Below are positions 1-9,318 of a stretch of 50,659 nucleotides of DNA, piece after piece; positions within the stretch are counted from its first letter, which is position 1, and each line of letters starts with the position of its first letter. The DNA comes from Schizophyllum amplum (Eukaryota; Basidiomycota; Agaricomycetes; Agaricales; Schizophyllaceae). Below the pieces are notes generated by a model, which worked only from the letters and a program-made list of their open reading frames with translations, was not told the DNA's origin and did not search any database. Location of the stretch: assembly GCA_007026445.1 (NCBI GenBank), contig VDMD01000153.1, forward strand, positions 1 to 50,659. Reading direction: 5' to 3'. Made by a program: the position numbers and the translations under genes.

Positions 1-1007
1 ATCGCTCTTCTTTAGCGCAGCCAGGGAGCTTTGGATGGCGGGAGATTGCTCTATGGCGGGCGGCGAGTCGAGTGGCGGGGGCGTCGACGGTTTGCCTTCG
101 CTGTCCGCAGGACTGTCTGGTTGGATGATAGTGGGTGGGGACGGCGCAGGTTTGTCGACAAGGGAATACCGTTTGACGCTCGCTGGCACCGCAGGCTGCA
201 TGGGTGGCGGTGACTTCGCTGATGGAGGAGGCTCAGGCCCATTGGTTTCGACCTCCATGATAGGTTCGGGACGTGGTGATGGCGCGTGCGGACTGGGCAT
301 CTCCAGTGGAGGGCCATCCTGAGAGCGCGCCGATCCCAGGCGCGAAGCCGCCGACGAAGGCCTCTTCAGTTGACGGCCGCGAGGAGATAGAGGACGACAG
401 CTGGTGTCTTCGACCAGAGGAAGTGTGCCCGCTACGCCTGGGCATGGGCATGCCCTCCGCCTCAGAGCCTGAGCCATCAGCAATGGCGCGCGAGCTGGTC
501 GATCGGTGGCTGCGAGATCCGCGCGAGCTGCGACTCTCGTTGCGGTCGTGGCCCGAGGCATCGGAGCGGTGTTTGTGCTCAGAGACGATGCGGCGGTAGA
601 TGGACTGCTTCTCGCGGAGGCCCTGGAGGAGATTCTTGATGATCTGGCGAACGCTGGGCAGATAAATCTGCAAATTGTCGTTGTTGGCTTCCTCTGCAAG
701 GCATTGCTCGAGTATGTTCCGCAGGTCATCCGGCACGCCCAGGAGCTCGCTGCTGGACGTCAGTATGCGATGGTGGCGAGCGACGGGCCACGCACGCCAT
801 GTCGATCCTGTATGATGCAAACGCAAAGACGGCGGTGTTGAAGTCGTTGCCGAGGCGGACGTAGACGTCGCTGACGGCGTTCTCGTCCATCTTGAGCTGG
901 CTCCATTGTGTGAGAGCTTCGAGCAGCTGCTTGATAGAGACGAGGAGGCGGGTGACGGAGGACTCGACGGCGGGCTCCACGTGAGCGTCAGACGGGGACG
1001 AAGCCAT
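1..1007 (-). CDS. BUD6: Bud6/Aip3 actin-nucleation cofactor, 5' part (cut by window edge)
   Basis: Bud6 binds actin and formins at sites of polarised growth. The start is the ATG at 1007. Exon 1 carries SVTRLLVSIKQLLEAL and VSDVYVRLGNDFN, the typical Bud6 N-terminal domain. A phase-2 intron (GTGCGT...CCAGCAG) follows DMA, and exon 2 continues with LLGVPDDLRNILEQCLAEE and NLLQGLREKQ. Next comes a Ser/Arg-rich linker and a Pro-rich stretch with the family-typical VKRYSLVDKP, still open at base 1, so the conserved C-terminal core lies outside the window. Between the Ser/Arg-rich and Pro-rich parts the reading frame changes near 428-430 without a usable intron; dropping one base of the CCC run joins them, so this is either a sequencing error or a real break. 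The identification rests on the N-terminal domain. A second, N-terminal-only copy lies at 27261-27798. Confidence 0.85.
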
Positions 1008-1136
1008 AAGAAAGGGAGAGACGGACTGTCTGTCGCGTGCTCGCCGTGCGCTCGCTCCTCGACGAGCTCGACGACGTGGACTGGTGGCGCGGCCCGTGCG
1101 CGGACATTTCTTCTGGATCTCAAACCAAGCAGCCGT

Positions 1137-1230
1137 GGGAATCCCTAGTCTCGTAAACCATCCTCTAGTAAACTAGAGTCTGGTATCACTTCGGGGGTAG
1201 GTCCCGGATGTGGCTCGGAGTTTAAAATTC
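1137..1230 (+). repeat. Left copy of an inverted repeat shared with 14524-14586
   Basis: Reading rightward, the copy begins GGGAATCCCTAGTCT and ends with GGATGTGGCTCGGAGTTT. The same sequence with small differences (GGGGATTCCTAGTCT ... GGAATGTGGCTCGGAGTTTG) is found on the minus strand at 14586-14524. The core of about 35-50 bp is well conserved; the left copy carries extra bases in the middle. The two copies point inward at each other, as terminal inverted repeats would. No target-site duplication was recognised. Confidence 0.6.
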
Positions 1231-2204
1231 GATTTTGGCACGTCATTCGCTGCCAAATGCCAGCCGTTGACCTGAAAATTTGGTCATAGCCAGCGTGGTC
1301 CGGCCCCGCAGGGCCGGAAAAACTTGCCAGAGTAGTCCTCAGGCCGGGCCGAAAAGCTGGCCAGAGCGATCTTCGTGGCGCGCCACCTCCCTGCCGCCGG
1401 GAAGCGTCTACGAGCGCAGTGCGGTCTGCGGCCGGCCCTCATGATGCCATCAACCATTCCCTTACCTTGTCTAATGTACGAATGTTGCTCAACCCGCTTT
1501 CCCCCTACGTTCATGTGTGTTCCTAACGAAGACGTATCAAGTACACCACATCACACACATCACTTGCCTTAGGTAGGACAATAACGCAACGCACAATACG
1601 ACGATGTTCATGGCAGCCGTGGTACGGCATCGCGTGTATATATTCGGCGCCCTGCTGCAAGGTTCGCGGAAGAGGCAGCATAGGCATTTGGGATAGCAAG
1701 CTTGCTGGTATGTCCGCGTTGTCAATTTATCTATCCTCGAGCCTTTCACCATCCGCCCCTTTCGTGCATGTTGTGCAAGTAGTGGCACCGTGATGCCGCC
1801 CTCACCTGGTCCTTTCGCTTCCGCGACACCCTCCGAAGCTATGCTTGATCACGAGCTCAACGGCGTCAGCGTCAGCGCCACCCAGAATACTTGACGGCTA
1901 TCGCTCGTAGCACGAGCTCTCTATGCTACAGCTAAGAGGCGAGCTTCGGAGCTCGACGAAATCGGCCTCGGCGCAGGTGCAGCAGCAGGTGTCCTCAAGC
2001 TTCTCCACATCCGCTCGGATACTTGCCTGACTCTGGCTCGGACGTGGGCAGAGCCCCTCCCTCCCTCCTCGCACTGGCACTGAGCATTTGTAGCCTCTCA
2101 GGCGCAGTCGATAAGTTCCCTTTGCCGGAGCGCAGTGCGGTGTTCTAAACGCCATCACTCTCATCCTCGACGCCCGTCCAGGCGGGTTCGGGTTCGTCTT
2201 TGAC

Positions 2205-2660
2205 GGCCCGCTCCCGTCCTTCGACGCCCTCGCCACTCGCCACTCGCCACTCGCCACTCGCCCTTCGACAACCTCAATCCTCGTTTTCTGACGGTCCCGC
2301 TCTCATCCTAGACCCCCGCTCTCATCTTCGACGCGCTCACTTAACTTCGACGCACTCCCTCACCTTCGACATCCTCATTCTAATCCGGATTCTTGTGACC
2401 TCGCGCTTTTTGTTTTCGCCGCCGCCGTCAGCGTCCTCGTTTCAGACGCCCTCACTCAGCTTTGATGCGCTCGCTCTTGTCCTTGCGCGCTCGCTCTTGT
2501 CCTCGGAGGTCCTCACCCCCCGTCCTTCGACGGATCGTTTTCTCGTCACCGGTAAGTCAACGCGCTCGCCTTCGACGCCCTCGTTTACGTTTCTCATACA
2601 GTATACTTAATGATATCCCCGCCGTCTCTCGATGCCCTCGCATCTCATCCTTCAACACGC
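2205..2660 (+). repeat. Degenerate minisatellite built on TTCGACGCCCTC
   Basis: The stretch is an imperfect tandem array. It starts with four adjacent copies of CGCCACT (about 2230-2262) and continues with many variants of CTCATCTTCGACGCGCTCAC and TTCGACGCCCTCG. The strand bias (pyrimidine-rich on the plus strand) and the repeat periodicity of about 20-25 bp explain the long open frames seen here, which are not taken as genes. Confidence 0.6.
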
Positions 2661-3176
2661 TCGCTCTCATCTTTGGTGGCTGCTCTCAGACGCGCTTGAC
2701 GATCAATGTGACTTGTCACCTTCAGAAGGTCGAGCTCAAGTACTCTCCTCGAACGGGCTCCTTGAGCGCGCCTCTACATGAGTGAGTGCACCACCTTCGG
2801 ATGTGTCCGAGTGTCCGAGTGCGCCCGAAGTTTTGGCTCGGTGTCCTTGCAGTCGACTTGCATGCCGTCGAGTTCGTACTCATGCTGCAAACGCATGTCT
2901 GCGCCCGAGCCTTCTGAGCACGCTCGAACGGTCAAACTTTGATGCACTTGAGGATCCAACTCAAATGCGATGAGTTCGAGGTCTCGGATGAGCGTCGAAC
3001 TGCGATTACAGCAGCTACCGCACGTTTTCCGGCCTCGGGCGCTGTACACGCCGGGAGCGGATCCTTTGACTGGAAACTCGGCGACCAAAATGCGGGAGGT
3101 GTTCAAGCGCCTTGATAGTACATGTCCCGCTCATCATGATGGCATATATAGTATACAGTACAAATGAGTAAACATA

Positions 3177-4808
3177 CTAAAAAAGACCAGAGCGAAGTAC
3201 GAGAACTGAAGGTAAATACAACACTTCCATGCCACCATGTGCAGGCGAGCTGGCCATGAGGCTAGCGTAAACCATACTCATGTCTACCTCAACCTTGCAA
3301 AACGAAGCAGGATTCATTGATAGTCCCATGCGCTGACCGATGAGGGTCCAGCCGCTTGCCTGCAGGACTTCCCTCGCTTCGTCAACACCTTTGATGCGAG
3401 GGCCGACGCTGATCTCCTGTGCCAACAAGGTTAGTACATAGTGAGAAACGACAGCGGCGATGTCATACCCGTAAGAGGAATCGCGTACAGATTCCAGGGA
3501 ACAGGTTGGCCCTGAGCTTGTCAAGGGTGACCTCTGAGTTCCACTGAAACAGCTCGGCGCATAGCACAGTCAGTCCGCGTAAATCAGGCATGCGAACACG
3601 CCAGTTTCGACTGGCCGCTTGTAACTTGGATAGTTGACTTGTTGTTGGACGGGTGAGCAAGCGGACAATGTCCATGTTGGGGAAGGAGTCTGGCATCTCC
3701 GCAACAATGTGAGGAAGTGGCTCAGGGAGAAGACCTGAGGTATTGTGGAGCAATTCATTGCGCAAGCGCGCGCGGAACTGATCCACCCGCCGCCAGAACT
3801 CCATTGCCTCGGGAGCCTTCAATATGTCGCATAGTTGAGGCGCGAGATTTGAGCGGGCAAGTGCAATCGCGTATTGCTGCGTGCAGCCCGGCAAGCCCAT
3901 CTGTAGCTCATGAGTAGAGAAGTAATGCGACGAACGGTACGCACCGGCTCATATTCATTCCCGACCAATATGGCAAGCAAGACGAGTTGAGTTGCGTCGA
4001 GGCCGCATGTACCGTGCCGGCGAATATTGACTGCACGATAACAAGCGACCCTGTCATCTAAGCCGCAATCGTTACGACGTCTGTGAATATTTGGTGAGCA
4101 ACGAATTCAGATTGCGATATGGTACGTACGTCCGCAGGACCGTCCTGGCACCAAGCACGAACAGGTCGCTATCGTCACTGAGTACGCTGTTTGCAAGACC
4201 GAACTTCGACATAATTCCCAGATCGGCGTCCGCCTCGCCGAGAGCCTATAGGCGATGCGGGTGAGCTTCGAAGTGGGTATTACGGAACGAAGGGGATTCT
4301 CACCTCCCAGATGTTGAACCCGAGTACATTGAGCAATCTCTTGTAATTTTTGATAACCCTGGGGTCCCGTGGAACTATGGCTTTGTCGCGCTTCATGTCC
4401 GACTTCAGCGGGCCGTCGAAGACGAAGACGACGGTACAGGGCGAGTTGAAATATCCAGCGAGTGAGGTTATGGCTCCGATAAGATCACTGGACCGCGCTT
4501 CACGAGCCCAGTGGCGGCGCGCAAGTCCTCTCTCTCCGAGCACCGGGGATAAAGCACGAGAGAGAACATTGCTAGAATATTTTCATCAACATGATTCAAT
4601 ACTAGGTAGTACTCGGTAGCGTACTTGGCGTCAACTCCCAGAACATATTCTGGTGAATTGTTAGAAAGATCGGAGAACCCGCCGTTACGGAGGCATAGCT
4701 CTGTGAGAGGTTCCACAATCGCTGCGTGTTCGAAAGTCTGTTCGTTGCGTAAGTTAGCGAAAGGCACTGGTCTTGCGCACGCACCTCCCAAGCCCCTTTG
4801 ATACCCAT
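3177..4808 (-). CDS. XPG/Rad2-superfamily (FEN1/GEN1-like) structure-specific nuclease
   Basis: The start is MGIKGAWE at 4808, the canonical N-terminus of the superfamily, followed after eight codons by a phase-0 intron. Later exons give LTELCLRN, VLGVDA, TVVFVFDGP, GEADAD, LSDDSDLFVLGA, LLAILVGNEYEP and GLPGCTQQYAIALA, in the family order N region, I region, helix-hairpin-helix-like region. Members cut branched DNA with two metal ions held by acidic residues. The GVDA, FDGP, GEADAD and DDSD acids are visible, but the usual Gly-x-Asp-Tyr reads Gly-Asn-Glu-Tyr, which may weaken catalysis. At least six short introns are needed; the one after GVDA is uncertain. The C-terminal third is not recognisable. 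Such divergent XPG-like genes are common in basidiomycetes, and I would not call this the true GEN1 or FEN1. Confidence 0.75.
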
Positions 4809-5168
4809 GATGGAAGGAAGCAAGGTGGGATATACCCCTATACTAGACGCTTCAGACTTCAGGCGATGCCGTCGATCGCTCTGAGACAGCACCGCCACAC
4901 TGTGGGTCCAAGCTTGTAAGGAAGTCCATAAAGACTCATGATCTGCCCAAATTTCGAACAATTATGTCAGCTCTGGAATTTTAATTTGTGATTGTATTCG
5001 CTATACCATCTAGTGCGCGCAAGCCACCAAGGCGAGGTCGCGATACGTGCGCAACGTGACGAGAACACATCAACATGAGGTGCACGTGATCTGTGACCGT
5101 ACGCGCCCCGGGAGCTACTGAGTTCAACCCGCATTTTTCTCGTTCTGGCCATCATCAAGACCCTTGTG

Positions 5169-7195
5169 ATGTTCGATTGGCTAAAAGGTTTCATTCAAGG
5201 TGCGTTCCGCCTCATTCAGGGCTAACAAGCTAAGGGAGCAGGCCTTCAGCGGCGCGCTTGTCGCCGCTCCCTTGGAGAAACGCGCAGCGCACACCACGCC
5301 TTTACCACCTTTGCCCACAGTGAGGTACTGGAAGCGTGTGCGCTGTGCCTCTCTCCAAGGAAGACGCGACAAGCATGCCGCGCTGGCTCTCTTTCTTTTC
5401 GTGAGGCCTTGGCGTTGAATGTAAACTAATTCGAGCTCTCAGAACATGTTGGCCTGCGCACGACCCGATCTGGTACGACGTATGGCAGATACTACACAGT
5501 AAATAACCCTGAATTTGACTTGGACGCCCTACTCAAGAGCCGTTGCGACGAGGACGATGAACAAGATGAAGATGATCTCGTAGGAGCCGAGTGTGTGGAC
5601 GACGACTCCGAGGTCGCTGGAGAGCCACGCTGCGACACGTCGTCACCCCTTTCCTCAATCCCATCCTCTCCAGCGGCATCTCGCCCACCATCTCCTGCTG
5701 CACAGCCAGCCAAGCGACACCGGCGTGCGTCACCGTCTTCTAACCAGCCCACCTCGACGCCGCAATTTACCAAAAAGTCCCGCCTCTCACCCGGCGTGCC
5801 CAACTCATCCCCTGACCACCCCTCGTCCCCCGCATCTTTGCCAAAAGACTCGCGCCCCGGCCCGCATTCTACGGCCCCGGCAACGCACAAAGCGTCAAAG
5901 AAGAGGAACTCTCGTAGAAGTCGGCGAACACAGGCGCAGAACCGCGTACCGGAGATGGATTGGACGCCGCGCCGTTCGGGTGTCCTGCGAAATGCGCGCC
6001 ACATTGCGGAGGCGCAGTTTGAGCGCGTTGACCTCGACTGGGATGACCAGGAGGTCACAAGCACTGGCTTCACAGCGAAGCGCAGCGGCGGGGAGGAAAA
6101 GCTCTATGCTTTGGACGACTTAATTGGTCCCAAAGCAAAAGTGCCGGGCATGAAGCTGATTGACTGGGATGGAAGGTACGCACGAGAGCCTAGTATGTGA
6201 TCATTTCTGACTTTGTACCAAGCGAAACTATTGGGCTTTGTGCTCAGGATGGTCGCACGTTCGGCGTCCTCGCCGGCCACCCCGACGATCCGAATTGGGA
6301 CAGCGTACACGAATCACTGGCGAGCGAGATTGCCGCCCGCGGCGCCCGCACCAGCTTCCCGAAAGCCTCTCGCGAACACCGTCGCGGCCGATTCGGTGCC
6401 GAGGCGCACGGTGTCTCTCACGGTGGTGGACAGACTGTGAGTATGCTCACTTGTGGGCGGGTACGAGGGCGTTGAACTGACATTGTTGCAGGCCCCCGGC
6501 GTCCTTAAACACACAAAAGGAATGGCTGCCACCCTCGCATACCTGGTCGGACTTACGGCGATGGTTCGCATCGCTCATTTCTCCTCGAGTAAGCCGTTCC
6601 TTTTCGTTCGGGCTCGTTCTGATATATGGCAGGTGTCTTCTATAATTGGGCGCCCAAGCTCTGGACATACTACGCCGAGCACATGCACAGCCTCTTCAAG
6701 AACGACCCCACCCTCAAGCGCAACTTTCCTTACAGTGTGTGGGCCTGTATCACGATCAACTTCGGGCCAAGGACGGTAACCTTCAAGCATCGCGACTTCG
6801 GTAACCTTCCTTTCGGCTGGTGCGCCATCACCGCCCTGGGCAAGTACGACGCCAATCGTGGCGGCCACCTCGTGCTTTGGGAGTGCGGCCTTGTCATTCG
6901 CTTTCCTCCAGGATCGACGATCATCATTCCTTCCGGCATCATTCACCATTCGAATACCAAGATTGCACGCCGGGAAACGCGCTACAGCGTCACACAATAC
7001 ACGTCTGGTGCGTTATTCCGTTGGGTTGAGCACGGCTGTATGCTCGACGAGGAGTATTATAACTCGCTCTCACCCTCGGAGTATGACAAGGCTGTCGAAA
7101 AGAACACACGTCGCTGGATGGAGGGTGCAAGGCTGTGGTCAACGGTGTCCGAATTGCAGGATGTTGCTTCTGAAAGAGTAGATGTGCTGGGGTAG
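5169..7195 (+). CDS. TET/JBP-family 2-oxoglutarate/Fe(II) dioxygenase
   Basis: This family oxidises methyl groups on pyrimidines in DNA. The C-terminal domain is well preserved: HRD (6788-6796) supplies the HxD iron ligands within NLPFGWCAITALG, then GGHLVLWE, the distal histidine in PSGIIHHSN, and the oxoglutarate-binding arginine in ETRYSVTQYTSG, ending with LFRWVEHG. Upstream is a Ser/Pro-rich acidic linker and a conserved stretch DGRTFGVLAGHPDDPNW. Introns lie near 6176, 6436 and 6587. The proposed start, ATG 5169 (MFDWLKGFIQ, donor GTGCGT), would place a ~300-nt first intron over an inverted repeat; this start is a guess, as no nearer ATG keeps the frame open. The gene is convergent with the transposase-like gene. 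In agaricomycetes the family is expanded and associated with transposons; intact motifs suggest a working enzyme. Confidence 0.85.
5238..5395. repeat. Inverted repeat (hairpin-forming) upstream of the TET/JBP exons
   Basis: The arm GCTTGTCGCCGCTCCCTTGG with its continuation (about 5258-5296) matches, in reverse complement, 5334-5374, with the block GCGCACAC at the inner ends and few mismatches. Weaker similarity extends the arms outward by another 15-20 bp (CAGCGGCGC against CAGCGCGGC). The loop is about 37 bp. It could be a small foldback element, and it sits inside the proposed first intron of the TET/JBP gene. Confidence 0.55.
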
Positions 7196-8660
7196 TAGGT
7201 ATCTCTGAATGTGAATTTGATGATCCTCGGAGTACCGTCCATCAGGGAGCTAAGGTGTGAATGTACAGGAGGTGGAGGGGCTGTAAAAGAGCAGGCGTGA
7301 GTGGGGGGGCATTCGAGAGCGGAGACAAGAGGCGAGCGTGCACTCAAAGGAGTGACGGAACTTGCAGTCTTGAAGAGATGACGAAGGAACTTGTCGACGA
7401 AAGGGGACCGCGTAGGACAGCGAGCAAGCATGTACTCGTGCACTCACATACTCGCCGAGACTCCTTCCACCACGCGTGTTGAGCGAGAGGCACAGCACAA
7501 TCAGGGGACGCATTTTGGGGCAAAATCATGTATATTCGTTGTCTACCAAGTACAAACTCTCTACATACATGACTCCCATCGGTGCGAGGGTGTAAGCGCG
7601 CGGTCGACGCGTCCCACGTCGACGTGAACCTCGTCCTGGACATCCCGGGGGCGAGAGTGCGAGTGCAGAACGTGCACTGCTCGTTTCTGAACCTGAGCTT
7701 CTGTAAGACGCGTGCCGTGAGTGCAGTCGCCGTGACGACGAAGGGCGGAGAGGTCGGTGGCGAGAGGCGGACAGAGTTGTGGGTGCCTACTGTGTACAAC
7801 GAGCCACGCTGCAGCAGAGTCAGAGCGTTGACAAAGGTTCACAAAGGTAGCTCACCACGAGAGATGCGACCACGCCAGTGCCGTCCGTCGAGCTTGCTGG
7901 CGGCAGACGAGGCCGTACGCGTGGGCCTGCATCACACGTGTGTTGAACTTTTCGGTCCCGGGCGTGAGCACGTGCTTCGATGTTGAACTCGCGCGGACCG
8001 CGGCTCACTAATGCGATAGCTGGACCTGCGTTAGTAGGTACAAGACATGAATGGCAACGCACAAGTGCACTCACGACCAAAACGTGACGTCGGGACTGTC
8101 CGGAGAGTTGTGGGTGCGCGACGTGATGAGGGGGATTCATTGTTGGTGGCTTGGGCGTCTGGAAGACATCTGCAAGCGTGTCAGACACGTTCGACGTGCA
8201 GCGACGCGGACACGCACCGTGATGAGCCAAGGCCGAGGTCAGTAGCCGATGTCTGCAAAAACAATGAGCGCGGGGTGCAAGAGGGAGCGACGAGCAAGTT
8301 CCCCGAAAAACTTACCTCAGGGGCACCATGGTCCGCTGTCACGTACGTCAAGGACGACGCATGAGGCGTCGCGACGATGCAGGTTGGGCGAAGAGTCCGT
8401 GGGAGCGCCGTCAAGCCCGCCGAGTTGTTCTATGATATGCCCCGCGTTGCCTGTCGCCGACGAGCGGCCTGTGCTCGTCACCAACAGTAATGTCATCCGC
8501 CGCTTCCAGCGCGGGGAGACAAGATTGCCGGCGCAGCCTATCGAAGAGGCGCGTCGGCCGTGACGTTGACGTCGCGACGTCGACATCGCTGCGGGCGACA
8601 TCGAGGGCAGATGAACACGGTCGACCGTCGTGCGGCGCGCTCAGATCGGCGGGGTGCAGA
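7196..8660. other. Gene-free region with weak direct repeats
   Basis: Frames here are short and low in complexity, with no recognisable domain. A 14-bp word, AGAGTTGTGGGTGC, occurs twice (about 7773 and 8103) in similar surroundings (GCGGAC or GTCCGG in front), and GTGCACTCAC/GTGAGTGC words recur. It looks like decayed repeat DNA between the TET/JBP gene and the large palindrome. Confidence 0.4.
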
Positions 8661-9130
8661 AAGGGGGCATACGAAAACACTCAGAGCAGGCGTGAGTGGG
8701 CGTGAGTTGGCGCGAATATGACGTGAGTGGGTCTGAGTAAGGGGGGGGGGGGGGCATACGAGAGTAGGCGTGAGCAGGCGTGAGTGAGAGGGGGGCATAC
8801 ATGATACGAGAACAGGTGTGAATAAAGGGGGGGCATACAACAGTGGGCATGAGGTGGAGTACCCCCCTCCTAATCACGCCCCTCGCGCCCACTCTCGTAT
8901 ATCCCCCCTTACTCACGCTTGCTCACGCCTGCTCTCGTATGCCCCCCCCCCTTTTATTCACACGGGCCACTCACATCTTACTCGCACCTGCCACTCATGT
9001 CTTACTCGCGCCAACTCACGCCTGCTCTGAGTGTTTTCGTATGCCCCCCCTTACTCATGCTCTCGAATGCCCCCCCCCCCCCCACTCACGCCCACTCATG
9101 CCTGCTCTCTTATGCCCCCCCCCCTTACTC
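8661..9130. repeat. Long imperfect palindrome of GGGGGG-CATACGAGAG...GGCGTGAGTG units with G14 and C14 tracts
   Basis: The left half (8661-8870) repeats a unit made of a G tract, CATACGA, and GCAGGCGTGAGT. The right half (8880-9130) carries the same units in reverse (ACTCACGCCTGC, TCGTATG, C tract). One pair matches exactly over about 37 bp: 9008-9044 reversed equals the outer part of 8667-8713, apart from a short GGGCGTGAG insertion in the left copy. G14 lies at 8741-8754 and C14 at 9070-9083. The structure can fold into a giant hairpin and has many runs suited to G-quadruplexes. Confidence 0.75.
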
Positions 9131-9318
9131 ACGCCCACTCACATCTACTCTCACAAGCCCTCTGGGTCAAGGTGCAGTAATTGTCAAATTAAGTTGGGTG
9201 TTAGTAGGACGAGTACTATGGCAAGGTTACTATATATGTAAAGCCGTACTGATAGGCGAGTATAGTGTAAAGTTAAAAGAGGGCAAACAGTAACGCGACG
9301 ACTAAGTGGCAAAAACAG

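Larger units (their letters stand above)
1008..3176. other. Gene-free repeat-rich spacer between BUD6 and the XPG-type nuclease
   Basis: No open frame here has a recognisable protein or a convincing exon chain. The stretch holds one arm of an inverted repeat (1137-1230), a GC palindrome CCGGCCC-CGCA-GGGCCGG near 1300-1317 followed by two diverged copies of a GGGCCGNAAAA...GCCAGAG unit, and a degenerate minisatellite (about 2205-2660). The remainder looks like non-coding, repeat-derived DNA. Confidence 0.5.

Noticed and set aside
1538..1788. Minus-strand 83-codon frame rich in cysteine
   Set aside because: No exon context, no motif, and it lies in repeat-derived spacer.
2200..2785. Overlapping plus-strand frames of 107-136 codons
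   Set aside because: They translate the TTCGACGCCCTC minisatellite and have no start context or exon chain.
8661..9130. CRISPR-like array
   Set aside because: Units are in inverted as well as direct order, spacers are not of uniform length, and the host is a fungus.
8539..9293. Several frames rich in Pro, His and Ser on both strands
   Set aside because: They translate the repeated palindrome units; the same peptide words recur in several frames, as expected of repeats.
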